From assembly GCA_035551935.1 (NCBI GenBank), contig DASZMJ010000186.1:1-64000 (forward strand): a DNA stretch of 64,000 bases, given 5' to 3'. Under the pieces are notes generated by a model that searched no databases, was not told the DNA's origin, and was given only the letters and a program-made list of their open reading frames with translations. This document shows, piece by piece, positions 25,401 to 32,386 of this stretch (positions within the stretch are counted from its first letter, which is position 1; the number at the start of each line of letters is the position of its first letter). Position numbers and translations under genes: made by a program. Source of the stretch: DASZMJ01 sp035551935. GTDB taxonomy: Bacteria > Planctomycetota > Planctomycetia > Isosphaerales > Isosphaeraceae.

Positions 25401-25441
25401 ACCGCTGCTTCAACTGCGGCAACAGCATGGGGTGCTCTTGA
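22439..25441 (+). CDS. nrdJ: Class II (adenosylcobalamin-dependent) ribonucleotide reductase
   Basis: This is a protein of 1000 residues that reduces ribonucleotides to deoxyribonucleotides without oxygen, using B12. Visible motifs are GSACFIQS (Cys189, one of the redox cysteines), FKFGSGTGTDLSSLRSS, MQNANLS-like FQNANLSVRV, the active-site block NPCSEYMFIDDSACNLASLN (~residue 390) and PTGTIAFMMDCDTTGIEPD (~577). A Lys/Glu then Pro/Ala linker (~740-800) leads to a TSCPD-like domain (GYITVGFFPDGRPGEVFV). The extreme C-terminus has the cysteine cluster CDNCGALTVRCGTCYRCFNC, probably zinc-binding and reducing. ATG at 22439 has GGAG 8 bases upstream. Confidence 0.96.
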   Translation: MGTVSERAVSEGTRTNRTATARQGMTVPRVFSTEGVSPYDQVDWDLRTAAIKDERGRVIFEQTDCEVPSAWSQLATNVVASKYFYGENGTLERERSVRQLIDRVTRTIADWGREDGYFATPEDAERFHDELTVLCLQQYGSFNSPVWFNVGLYHRYGIEGPANNWRWDEETRAVVRAESAYKFPQGSACFIQSVSDDMESIMNLAKSEAMLFKFGSGTGTDLSSLRSSREKLSGGGRPSGPVSFMRVYDAVASVVKSGGKTRRAAKMQTLKVWHPDILEFIECKAKEERKAQTLIRAGYEANFNGEAYSSVMFQNANLSVRVTDAFLRAAESAADWTTRTVTTGRPSNTYPAALLLDKIADGTWLCGDPGVQYEDTIQRWHTCPNTAPINSSNPCSEYMFIDDSACNLASLNLMKFRRDDGTFDAARFRAACRVYITAQEILVDHGSYPTERIAANSHKFRPLGLGFANLGSLIMAAGRPYDSDEGRALAGAITAIMHGQAYLTSAELAANLGPFDGFALNREPMLRVMEMHRDAVEAIDPSGAPDLLAEARATWDECLDAGRRHGYRNSQVTVIAPTGTIAFMMDCDTTGIEPDIALVKYKQLAGGGMLKIVNRTVPMALRTLGYDEPTIRGVLDSIDTRDTIEGAPGLAEEHLPVFDCAFTPMGGTRSIHYRGHLKMMAAAQPFLSGAISKTVNMPREATVADIRDAYLEGWRLGLKALAIYRDGSKESQPVSTTTEDKEKEKEKLAAASPLPAPEAAESPAPAAPIAVEPAPAPSPVSAAAPAKPQPRRERLPDTRRSMTHKFDIQGHEGYITVGFFPDGRPGEVFVTMAKEGSTVGGLMDVVGTLVSMGLQYGVPLEVFVNKFAHSRFEPAGFTRNPDIPIAKSITDYIFRWLGMEFLPGYREANSPRREPADEPAPVVVSPVVKVNGHRTATMADLDHAEALHHHAPSGSPDAARQEQFAHFQSDAPACDNCGALTVRCGTCYRCFNCGNSMGCS

Positions 25442-25548
25442 GCAATTCTCGGTTCGACGGCACGCCGCGCGAATTCACGGCCGGAGATCACCCGGTGAAG
25501 GACGTACGGCGTGCCGTATTTTCACATGATTATGAAAGGAGGTTTTTT

Positions 25549-25995
25549 ATGTCGAAACTGACGATCATTGCTGGGCTTCCGGGGTCCGGAAAGTCACACT
25601 TAGTGCGTGAGCTGCACGAATCGACGTCGGGATCGCGTGTTGAAGATTATATGAAGGAGTCGAAGGATAACTCATCACGAATGGTCCATAGCCAGCATTT
25701 CGAGAAGCTGATCGAGGATCTCAGCAAAGGCTTGGATTGTGTCATAGCCGACATCGTGTTCTGCGAAGCCGCGAGGCGGGAAGAGATTGAGTCGGCCGTG
25801 AAGGAGAAAGTCCGGGACGTTGAGATCGAGTGGGTGTACTTTGAAAATGATCCGGTTGCATGTGCAGTGAATGCAACGCGACGTAACATGGAGAAACTAA
25901 TAAAACAAATCCAACGAATTGACGAGCTTTCCAAAAAATATGATGTACCTAAAGATATCGGAATCAAACCGGTATTTAAACTTGATAAGCATTGA
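25549..25995 (+). CDS. P-loop kinase-like ATPase, probably horizontally acquired
   Basis: This 148-residue protein has an N-terminal Walker A, IIAGLPGSGKSHL (residues ~6-18), and a Walker-B-like strand, DCVIADIVFCE. This matches small AAA_33-type nucleoside or RNA kinases, cytosolic. The substrate is unknown. The start is certain: a full AAAGGAGG sits 6 bases upstream of ATG 25549 across a run of six T. The coding stretch is about 48% GC by hand count (25561-25980) against ~70% around it, with AAA, ATA and TTA-type codons, so recent transfer is likely. It stands alone between nrdJ and a toxin-antitoxin pair. Confidence 0.82.
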   Translation: MSKLTIIAGLPGSGKSHLVRELHESTSGSRVEDYMKESKDNSSRMVHSQHFEKLIEDLSKGLDCVIADIVFCEAARREEIESAVKEKVRDVEIEWVYFENDPVACAVNATRRNMEKLIKQIQRIDELSKKYDVPKDIGIKPVFKLDKH

Positions 25996-26118
25996 CGTCG
26001 GTAGAACAATTCAATGTGATAGGCTAGCTCGGACCTCTCTGCGAGGTTCCACAGCGTAGACTCGGCCCTGATACGGGCAGGTCTGCCACAGAAGGCGAGG
26101 TATCCAAGCGGTTCCACA

Positions 26119-26469
26119 TCAAAGTGGCAGATATCGAACCTGGCCCTCCCACTCGCCTTCGATGCTGCAATCGGCAATCAGCAGAATGTCGTCGATCGCC
26201 TGTCCGATGGCGGCGGATCGGGCTACTTCAAAGACGCCTGGCATCGGGTCGCCCGCGACGACACGTTCGTAGGCATACCGGGTGATCGTCGCGACATCGT
26301 GCGTCAGGAGAACGCGACCCTCGCGGGCGGCCCAGGCGAGGACTGCTGGATCATCGGCACCGGAGAGGTCCACGTCCTGGATTCGGACGATGTCGAGGTC
26401 AGGTCGCCGAAGCCTGAGCCCACGTAGAATATTGCCGTTGAAGTTCTCGTCGGCGGCGAAGCGGATCAT
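26119..26469 (-). CDS. DUF5615 PIN-like toxin
   Basis: This 116-residue PIN-like protein has an N-terminal MIRFAADENF carrying the conserved Asp-Glu-Asn, then DLDIVRIQDVDL, DDPAVLAWAAREGRVLLTHDV with the second acidic site, and a short C-terminal domain. This is the DUF5615 pattern, predicted ribonuclease toxin of VapC-like folds. It overlaps the upstream DUF433 gene by four bases (ATGA), the usual antitoxin-toxin order for this pair. Confidence 0.85.
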   Translation of the reverse strand: MIRFAADENFNGNILRGLRLRRPDLDIVRIQDVDLSGADDPAVLAWAAREGRVLLTHDVATITRYAYERVVAGDPMPGVFEVARSAAIGQAIDDILLIADCSIEGEWEGQVRYLPL

Positions 26470-26801
26470 CGGTCCGGCTCGGCCCGGCGCGCGAGGAGGC
26501 GGTCACGAACGCCTCGGGGGTCAAAGCGGGCCTCATTCTCGCGGCGAATGGCCTCCGCGGATTGCCGGCGGCCGAGCAGGTAGCGTTCGACCTGGTCGCG
26601 CCGCCGCAGGTAGTGGCCAATGACCGCGTAGACGTCGCCGAGGTCGAGCGAGGGGTATTGCTGGGCGATCTCCTCGGCGGTCGCGCCTTCGAGGAAGGCG
26701 GCGACGACGGTGTCGAGCGTGACCCGGGTGCCGGCGACGCGGATCACGCCGTCGGCGTCGACGTCGAGCGGGAGAGGGGCGGCCTCGAGCGTGGCGTCCA
26801 T
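26466..26801 (-). CDS. DUF433 antitoxin
   Basis: This 111-residue protein contains the DUF433 helix-turn-helix-like domain: IRVAGTRVTLDTVVAAFLEGATAEEIAQQYPSLDLGDVYAVIGHYLRRRDQ, a short ParD/VapB-like module. The C-terminal Arg-rich tail likely contacts the toxin. It is upstream of and overlapping the DUF5615 gene. I chose the ATG at 26801, which gives a short acidic leader before the domain. Autoregulation is likely from family knowledge; no operator is evident. Confidence 0.85.
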   Translation of the reverse strand: MDATLEAAPLPLDVDADGVIRVAGTRVTLDTVVAAFLEGATAEEIAQQYPSLDLGDVYAVIGHYLRRRDQVERYLLGRRQSAEAIRRENEARFDPRGVRDRLLARRAEPDR

Positions 26802-26822
26802 GAGATGGGCCTTGGATCGCAT

Positions 26823-26851
26823 GCCGGGCCCCGTCCGCGACGGGGCCCGGC
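26823..26851 (-). terminator. Stem-loop after the DUF3500 gene
   Basis: A 13-base perfect stem (26823-26835 with 26839-26851) with a 3-base loop begins 13 bases beyond the DUF3500 stop on the minus strand. There is no downstream T-run, so termination may be incomplete. It also separates this gene from the toxin-antitoxin pair. Confidence 0.6.
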
Positions 26852-26863
26852 GGGAAAAACAGG

Positions 26864-27850
26864 TCAGGCCTGCTGCTTGGCGACGTTGACGTAGGCGTGG
26901 ACGTGGGGGGCGCCGCGGAAGTGCCAGACGAAGGTCGGGCCTTCGAGGCGCCAGATGTCCCACTCATGGTCCTTGCCGACGTCGTCCGACTCGTAGAAGG
27001 CCATGTGGAGGGCGTCGAGGCCGCCGCCGTCCTTGAGCACGGCGAGGGCTTCGTTCACGTCGGCCTCGCGGTAGGGGGCGAGGATGACCTTCATGACCGA
27101 CTCGACCAGCTCCTTCTGGTCCTTCGACATCTCGCCGATGGCCAGGCCGGGGAAGTGGCCCGACTGCCCTTGGAGCTCGACGGCGTCCTCCTTGGGGGCC
27201 TTGGGCAGCAGGGCGCGCTCGCGCTGCTTGCCGTCGAGGGCCGTGAAGACCTCGTTGGCCTTCTTCGTCTGGTAGTAGAAGACGTTGCCCGGGAGGCCCT
27301 TCTCCGAGTCGCCGGCGCCGTGGCCGTAGATGATCGGGCCGCCGAAGGCGGCGCCCTCGACGCTGTCGCCGTCGGCGCGGATGGTCAGGTGCCGGCCGGT
27401 CATCTCCCACTCGAACTTGTTGGTGCCCGGCTCGCCGAAGAGGGCGACGTGGTAGGTGCCGAAGCCCCCCTGGTCCTCCTCCATCTGCTTGAGGAACCGC
27501 TCGTAGCCGTCGGGGCTGGTGACGCCCTTGAAGATGTCGCGGATGAGCGCCTGCTGCTCCTTGGTGAAGTCGTCCTCGATCGTGGCCTTGGTGATGGCCC
27601 AGTTGGCGTTGATCCGGCGGCGGAGCTTGTGGTCGAACGGGAAGCAGATGGCCTGGCGCTGCGCGTCGGAGAGCGACTTGTACAGGCGTGCGGCGGCGGT
27701 CTCGGCCGGCGACGACGGGCTGGGCCGGTCGTCGCCGGCCAGGGCCAGTCGCGTCGGTCCCAGGGGCGCCGCGGCGGCCAGCGCCGTCGCGCCGACCGCC
27801 TTGACGAACTCGCGGCGGGAGACGGCCGGGATTTCTCGTTGCTCGGCCAT
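26864..27850 (-). CDS. Tat-exported DUF3500 protein
   Basis: This is a 328-residue protein. The N-terminus has a twin-arginine signal, AVSRREFVKAVGATALAAAAP. The mature part shows the DUF3500 pattern: SLSDAQRQAICFPFDHKLRRRINANW, QALIRDIFKGVTSPDGYERF, FGEPGTNKFEWEMTGRHLTIRADGD, FGGPIIYGHGAGD, and a histidine-rich end WHFRGAPHVHAYVNVA. Folding before export by Tat suggests a bound cofactor, possibly metal via the histidines. Enzyme function is unknown. ATG at 27850 begins the Tat signal cleanly. Confidence 0.88.
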   Translation of the reverse strand: MAEQREIPAVSRREFVKAVGATALAAAAPLGPTRLALAGDDRPSPSSPAETAAARLYKSLSDAQRQAICFPFDHKLRRRINANWAITKATIEDDFTKEQQALIRDIFKGVTSPDGYERFLKQMEEDQGGFGTYHVALFGEPGTNKFEWEMTGRHLTIRADGDSVEGAAFGGPIIYGHGAGDSEKGLPGNVFYYQTKKANEVFTALDGKQRERALLPKAPKEDAVELQGQSGHFPGLAIGEMSKDQKELVESVMKVILAPYREADVNEALAVLKDGGGLDALHMAFYESDDVGKDHEWDIWRLEGPTFVWHFRGAPHVHAYVNVAKQQA

Positions 27851-27986
27851 GTCGGCTTCCTCCTGTGGGCGGCCTTTCGATCGGGAGAGGGGCGTCGCCG
27901 TCCGAACGGGACGCCCGGCCTCGACCCCAAGGCTAAATCGCCCCGCGACGGCCGTCAACCGGGTCCGGGCCGCCGGGGCGCAAACG

Positions 27987-28029
27987 GACGGCGGCGGCCC
28001 ATCGCATCGGGGGATGGGCCGCCGCCGTC
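27987..28029 (-). terminator. Stem-loop after the exported repetitive protein
   Basis: Two perfect 17-base arms (27987-28003 and 28013-28029) enclose a 9-base loop. It lies 27 bases past the stop of the minus-strand gene ending at 28057. No T-run follows. Confidence 0.6.
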
Positions 28030-28056
28030 GGGCGGCTCGGTCGGGGGTCGACGCGC

Positions 28057-28863
28057 TCAGAGGATCATGCCTTGCTTCGGGATGTAGATCGCGCTGATGC
28101 CGGCGACGCCGGAGAGGTTGGCCGCGGTGGGCAGCTCGGCCAGGGGCAGCAGCCCCTCGATGACGCCGGTCGGGCCGTTGATGGTCTGCACCGTCATGCC
28201 CAGGCCTGAGAGCTCCGATGCCAGCGCGGCACCGCCTTGCCCATGCACGTCGACGCCGACACTCGTGCCGACGACCTCGATGATGCCCGACTGCGACGTG
28301 GTGAAGTCGCCGCCGTTGGAGGCCAGGAAGTCCTCGTAGGCCGCGTTGAGGTGCGGGTCGGCCTTGGGCACCGGCTGCGGCGCGCCCGCCGTCGACGGGT
28401 CGGCCGCCGTCGCCGGCGCGGCCGCCATCGCCGGCGCGGCCGGGGCCATCACCGGGCTCGAAATCGAGGGCGAAGGCGACGCGACCGGTGCCGCCACGAC
28501 CGGCGCCATGGAGACCGGGGCCGACGCGATCGGCGTCGTCACGGTCGATCCGGCGCCCTTCACGGGGAAAATGCTCGTCGGCCTGAAGAAGGGCGGCAGA
28601 CCGCCCTGGAACTGGATCGTGGAGGCCATCGCCGCCTGCCCGTGCAGTGCCTGGCGCTGCTGGAGGGCCTCGAGCCGCAGCTCGCGCCGCTGCTGTTGCG
28701 CCTCGAGCCGCAGCTCGCGCCGTTGCTGGAGGGCCGCGCGGTGCTCCTGGATGGCGGCCATCATCTGGGCCCCGGCCATGCCCGACGGCAGGGCTCGGTC
28801 GTCCAGGGCCTCCAGGCGGGGCGTGGTCCTCGTCTTCGTCGTCCGGGCCGTATCGCGTCGCAT
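28057..28863 (-). CDS. Exported repetitive protein with LEALDDR leader
   Basis: This 268-residue protein begins with TPRLEALDDRALPSG, resembling the planctomycete N-terminal leader RLExLExR found in exported, probably surface, proteins. A coiled-coil-like Gln/Arg repeat follows (QRRELRLEAQQQ and QRRELRLEALQQ, residues ~45-75), then a Pro/Ala/Ser low-complexity stretch. The C-terminal domain (residues ~170-268) contains AYEDFLASNGGDF, GVDVHGQGGAALASELSGLGMTVQTINGPTGVIEGLLPLAELP. No enzymatic motif is recognisable. The ATG is preceded by GAGGAG. It is transcribed in the same direction as the next repetitive gene and has its own stem-loop terminator. Confidence 0.75.
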   Translation of the reverse strand: MRRDTARTTKTRTTPRLEALDDRALPSGMAGAQMMAAIQEHRAALQQRRELRLEAQQQRRELRLEALQQRQALHGQAAMASTIQFQGGLPPFFRPTSIFPVKGAGSTVTTPIASAPVSMAPVVAAPVASPSPSISSPVMAPAAPAMAAAPATAADPSTAGAPQPVPKADPHLNAAYEDFLASNGGDFTTSQSGIIEVVGTSVGVDVHGQGGAALASELSGLGMTVQTINGPTGVIEGLLPLAELPTAANLSGVAGISAIYIPKQGMIL

Positions 28864-29030
28864 GGCGGATCTCCTCGGTTTGGGGGCGCCGCGACGTCCC
28901 CGCCGCGGCGACCGATCGATCGTGGATTACCCGACGTAGGTCGCACAGGGCGTGCCAAATCGATTCGAATCTTCATGTCACGTCCCCGACGTCGGCGGTC
29001 GATCCCTCGTCGGCCCGGCCGCGCAAGGCG

Positions 29031-29058
29031 ACGGCCAGGGGACTCGTCCCCTGGCCGT
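29031..29058 (-). terminator. Stem-loop after the Phe-rich repetitive protein
   Basis: ACGGCCAGGGGA and its complement form a 12-base perfect stem with a CTCG loop, 34 bases past the minus-strand stop at 29092. It is the likely terminator for that gene. Confidence 0.65.
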
Positions 29059-29091
29059 GATCGCCGGATCGTCGCGGCCGCCGGACCGGGC

Positions 29092-29919
29092 TCAGATGAG
29101 GATGTTGCCCGACGGCAGGTTGAGGGTGAACATCGTGTTGAAGGGCGAGAGGCTCGCCGTCGGGCTGAACGCCGACAGGTTGGTCGTCGGCAGGAAGGTC
29201 GAGAGGCTGGTCGTCGGCACGGCGGTGAAGTTCGAGAGGTTGGTCGCCGGCAGGTTCGGGAAGGTGAGCGGGTTGAAGTTCGTCACGGGGCTGGGCAGCG
29301 TCGTGTTGAACGCCGGGTCGGCGCTGAAGACCGAGGCGTTGAACGTCGGGTCGGCGGAGAAGACCGACGGCTGGAACGTCGGGGACGCGGAGAAGACCGA
29401 CGGCTGGAACGTCGGGGACGCGGAGAAGATCGACGGCTGGAACGTCGTGGGGGTGATCGTGGTCGTCGGCGCGACCGAGTTCAGCCTCGTCGGCGTGGCC
29501 AGGTTCAGGAACGGGCTGGTCGCGAACGTGCTCGTGGTCGTCGGGGTCGTGAGCGCGGAGATCCCGAAGCCGGTCGTGGTGGCGAACGGGTTCGTCGCCA
29601 CGGCGAACGGGTTCGTCGTGGCGGCGAAGGGGTTCGTCGTCGCGATGGAGTTCGGCGTCGCGGCGACCCGGACGCGGGCGGAGGCCAGGCTCGCCGCCCG
29701 GGTCGCCTGCGCGTTGGCGACGGCCGCCGCGTGGGCGGCGCGGGCGTCGGCCAGCTGGACCTGATGGGCCTGGACCAGGGCCTCATGGGCCTGGACCCGG
29801 GCCTCGTGTTGCATGAAGGCGAACGGGTTGGTCGCGGGCGACAGGGTGGCCGGGACCTCGCGGGCCTCGAGCCGCTCGATGGCGGTCGGGGCCGTCGTTC
29901 GGCGTCGCTTCGGGTTCAT
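29092..29919 (-). CDS. Exported Phe/Thr/Pro repeat protein with RLEAREV leader
   Basis: This is a 275-residue protein. The N-terminus has AIERLEAREVPATLS, a planctomycete surface-export leader. It is followed by TNPFA repeats (TNPFAATTNPFAVATNPFAT) and four tandem units of the form PTFQPSVFSAS or PTFNASVFSAD, then FTAVPTTSLSTF-type units. The composition suggests an intrinsically disordered surface or matrix protein. The ATG at 29919 has AGGAG 8-9 bases upstream; a longer in-frame start adds a Pro-rich tail without the leader at the front and is unlikely. The DNA shows matching short direct repeats. Confidence 0.75.
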   Translation of the reverse strand: MNPKRRRTTAPTAIERLEAREVPATLSPATNPFAFMQHEARVQAHEALVQAHQVQLADARAAHAAAVANAQATRAASLASARVRVAATPNSIATTNPFAATTNPFAVATNPFATTTGFGISALTTPTTTSTFATSPFLNLATPTRLNSVAPTTTITPTTFQPSIFSASPTFQPSVFSASPTFQPSVFSADPTFNASVFSADPAFNTTLPSPVTNFNPLTFPNLPATNLSNFTAVPTTSLSTFLPTTNLSAFSPTASLSPFNTMFTLNLPSGNILI

Positions 29920-30126
29920 CGGCGCGGCTCCTATTGGGGCGGAAGCGACGTGGGCGGGCCCGCGTCGGTTCGGATCAGGATCGGCTGGCATGATGTCCTT
30001 TCCTGTCGAAACAACCTTTGCACTTCCCGTGCCATGGCCGGGTCTGGACCGGGGACGAGCGGCGGGCTATCCTGGTCGCGGCCGGAAGATGGGCGAGATG
30101 GGGGCTGTCGGGCCGAGGGGAAAGTC

Positions 30127-31314
30127 ATGCCGACGTTCGTGCTGACCGACGTCGCGCGCGACGTCTGGGTCGAGCGGTTCGCGACCGCCGCCGATCTCGG
30201 CGACGCGGCCGGGCCCGCCTGGTCGGTCGCCAAGCGGGCCCTCCGCGGCGGCCGTCGCGACGGGGTGGATTTGATCGAGGTGGACAACGGCTCCCTCGCC
30301 TTCGCCGTCGTCCCCACCCGGGGCATGGGCCTCTGGCGCGGGCGATACAAGGGGCACCGCCTCGGCTGGGACTCGCCCGTCGCCGACGGCCCGGTCCACC
30401 CGGCGTTCGTCCACCTGGAGGCCGACGGCGGACTCGGCTGGCTCGCCGGGTTCGACGAGTGGCTCGTCCGCTGCGGCCTGGCCAGCAACGGCGCCCCGTT
30501 CGAGGAGAAGGCGGTCGCGCCGGATGGCTCCGAGCGGCACACGATCCACCCCCTGCACGGCCGGATCGCCAACATCCCGGCGCACGAGGTCGCCGTCCAC
30601 GTCGGTGAGGGGCCGGCGCGCGAGATCGTCGTCGAGGGCAAGGTGACGGAGGGCCGCCTCTTCGGCGGCCGGGTCGAGCTCACGGCGCGGGTCGCGACGA
30701 CGGCCGGCTCGAACCGCCTGGTCGTCCGCGACGAACTGAAGAACCTCGGCGCCAGCCCGGCCGACGTCCAGTTGCTCTACCACTGGAACTTCGGCCCCCC
30801 CTTCCTGGAGGCCGGCGCGCGCCTGGTCGCCCCATTCCGATCCGTCGCCCCGCGCGACCCGAGGGCCGCCGAGGGGGTCGACCGCTTCGACGACTACGGC
30901 CCCCCCGTGCCCGGCGCCACCGAACAGGTCTACTTCGCCACCCTCTCCGGCGCCGGCGACGACGGAAGCACCTGCATTCTTCTCCGCGACCGCGGCCTCG
31001 GCAAGGGGGTCGCCCTGCGGTTCTCGACGGCCGAGCTGGCCGCCTTCACCCTCTGGAAGTGCGAGGGGGCCGAGGCCGACGGCTACGTCACCGGCCTGGA
31101 GCCGGCGACCAACTACCCCAATCCACACCCCTTCGAGGCCGCCCGCGGCCGGGTCCTCCGGCTGGCGCCCGGGCAGTCGGTCGCGTTCGAGACGACCGTC
31201 GAAGTCCTCGACGACCCCGACTCCGTCGCCGCCGTCGTCGCCGAGATCGCGCGCCTCTCGACCACCCCCCCCGTCGTCCACACCCGACCGGCCGAGCCGT
31301 TCAGCCCCGCCTGA
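30127..31314 (+). CDS. DUF4432 aldose-epimerase-like protein
   Basis: This 395-residue protein has the galactose-mutarotase-like fold signature: AFAVVPTRGMGLWRGRYKGHRLGWDSPV, LVRCGLASNGAP, IHPLHGRIANIPAHEV with the active-type His, and LLYHWNFGPPFLEAGARLVAP. This is the DUF4432 branch, cytosolic, acting on sugars by inference. There is no signal peptide. It stands between the repetitive proteins and a VOC gene that converges on it. Confidence 0.85.
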   Translation: MPTFVLTDVARDVWVERFATAADLGDAAGPAWSVAKRALRGGRRDGVDLIEVDNGSLAFAVVPTRGMGLWRGRYKGHRLGWDSPVADGPVHPAFVHLEADGGLGWLAGFDEWLVRCGLASNGAPFEEKAVAPDGSERHTIHPLHGRIANIPAHEVAVHVGEGPAREIVVEGKVTEGRLFGGRVELTARVATTAGSNRLVVRDELKNLGASPADVQLLYHWNFGPPFLEAGARLVAPFRSVAPRDPRAAEGVDRFDDYGPPVPGATEQVYFATLSGAGDDGSTCILLRDRGLGKGVALRFSTAELAAFTLWKCEGAEADGYVTGLEPATNYPNPHPFEAARGRVLRLAPGQSVAFETTVEVLDDPDSVAAVVAEIARLSTTPPVVHTRPAEPFSPA

Positions 31315-31335
31315 GCCGCACCGCGAAGGTGGGGA

Positions 31336-31770
31336 TCATTCGGCATCATCCGTCGGCTCGGGGAGGCCCCAGAGGGCGGCGGTGGCGAGCTCGATGCTGT
31401 TGCCGGCGGGGTCGCGGACGTAGAGCGAATGGCCGCCGCCGGGCCATTGGATCTCGGACTCGATCGCCACGCCGGCTCGGGCGAGCCGGTCGCGCCAGGA
31501 AGCGACCTCGGACTCGGCGACGCGGAAGGCGGCGTGGCCGGGGCCGGTGGCGCCGTGGCGAGGGATGAACGAGTCGCCGACGCGGACGACGTCCCTGGCC
31601 GTCGACTCGGGGTTGAAGACGAGGAAGACGCCGGCGCCGCAGCGGAAGAAGACGTACCGGCCGGCCTCGCGGCTCACGACCGCCAGGCCCAGCACCCCCG
31701 CGTAGAAGCGCTCGGCGGCCTCCAGGTCCGGGGCGTAGACGACCGTTTCCAGGATCCCGCGCGGCGACAT
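31336..31770 (-). CDS. VOC-family (glyoxalase/bleomycin-resistance-like) protein
   Basis: This 144-residue protein has two beta-alpha-beta-beta-beta modules: ILETVVYAPDLEAAERFYAGVLGLAVV and GHAAFRVAESEVASWRDRLARAGVAIES, ending in HSLYVRDPAGNSIELA, with the usual Glu ligand. Metal-dependent dioxygenase, isomerase or binding roles are possible; the substrate is unknown. It overlaps the upstream zinc-ribbon membrane protein by one base (TGATG), so it is translationally coupled. Confidence 0.88.
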   Translation of the reverse strand: MSPRGILETVVYAPDLEAAERFYAGVLGLAVVSREAGRYVFFRCGAGVFLVFNPESTARDVVRVGDSFIPRHGATGPGHAAFRVAESEVASWRDRLARAGVAIESEIQWPGGGHSLYVRDPAGNSIELATAALWGLPEPTDDAE

Positions 31771-32375
31771 CACGACCGCCTCCCTATCGAATCGGCCGCG
31801 GGGGCGTCGACCCCGGCGGGGCCGAGCAGCAGCCGCAGGCCGCAATAGATGGCATAGGCCGCCGCGAGGCAGCCGATCCAGAGCACGGCGCGGCCCCACC
31901 GGGGCCGCCGGCGCTCGATGACCTCGCCGATGGCGATCACCGCGCCGATGACGCCGAACTTGAATAGCGCCATGCCGGCGATGTTCCAGCGGGCGAAGAA
32001 CCACTGCGCCACCGGGTTCGACTCGTAGAACCGCGGGCTCCGCCGCAGGAGCGCGTAGGTCACGAACAGGTCGATCACGCTCACGAGGACCAGCAAGGCC
32101 CCCTCGCGCTGGATGCGGCTCGGCTCCCATACGCCGCCGAGCAGGCCCCCCCGCTTCGTCGGCCGCGGCGGGGTCGGCACCGGCGCAGCGGCATGTTCGA
32201 TCGGCGGCTCGGGCACGTCAGCCAGGGCGGAGCCGCCCAGGGCTGGCTCGGGGCCGGCCGGCGCCTCGATCCGCTGGACGTGGCCGCACGCCCGGCAGCG
32301 GGACCGCCGGCCGGCGTGCTCGGCGTCGATCGAGTACAGCTTCCGGCAACCGGCGCAGCGGAGGAGGATCGTCAT
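31770..32375 (-). CDS. Zinc-ribbon membrane protein (DUF5658-like)
   Basis: This is a 201-residue protein. The N-terminus has a zinc ribbon with two CxxC knuckles, LRCAGCRKLYSIDAEHAGRRSRCRACGHVQRI, then a Pro-rich linker. Three or four transmembrane segments follow, starting at ALLVLVSVIDLFVTYALL and including FKFGVIGAVIAIGEVI. The VIDLFVTYALLRRSPRFYESNPVAQWF segment matches DUF5658-like proteins. The zinc ribbon is on the cytosolic side in this topology. Function unknown. It is followed directly by the VOC gene and preceded by a Uma2 gene, all on the minus strand. Confidence 0.75.
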   Translation of the reverse strand: MTILLRCAGCRKLYSIDAEHAGRRSRCRACGHVQRIEAPAGPEPALGGSALADVPEPPIEHAAAPVPTPPRPTKRGGLLGGVWEPSRIQREGALLVLVSVIDLFVTYALLRRSPRFYESNPVAQWFFARWNIAGMALFKFGVIGAVIAIGEVIERRRPRWGRAVLWIGCLAAAYAIYCGLRLLLGPAGVDAPAADSIGRRS

Positions 32376-32386
32376 GGCGGCCCCGC

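Noticed and set aside
25442..26118. Prophage or integrative element around the low-GC gene
   Set aside because: No integrase, phage gene or attachment repeat is visible; only one gene has atypical composition.
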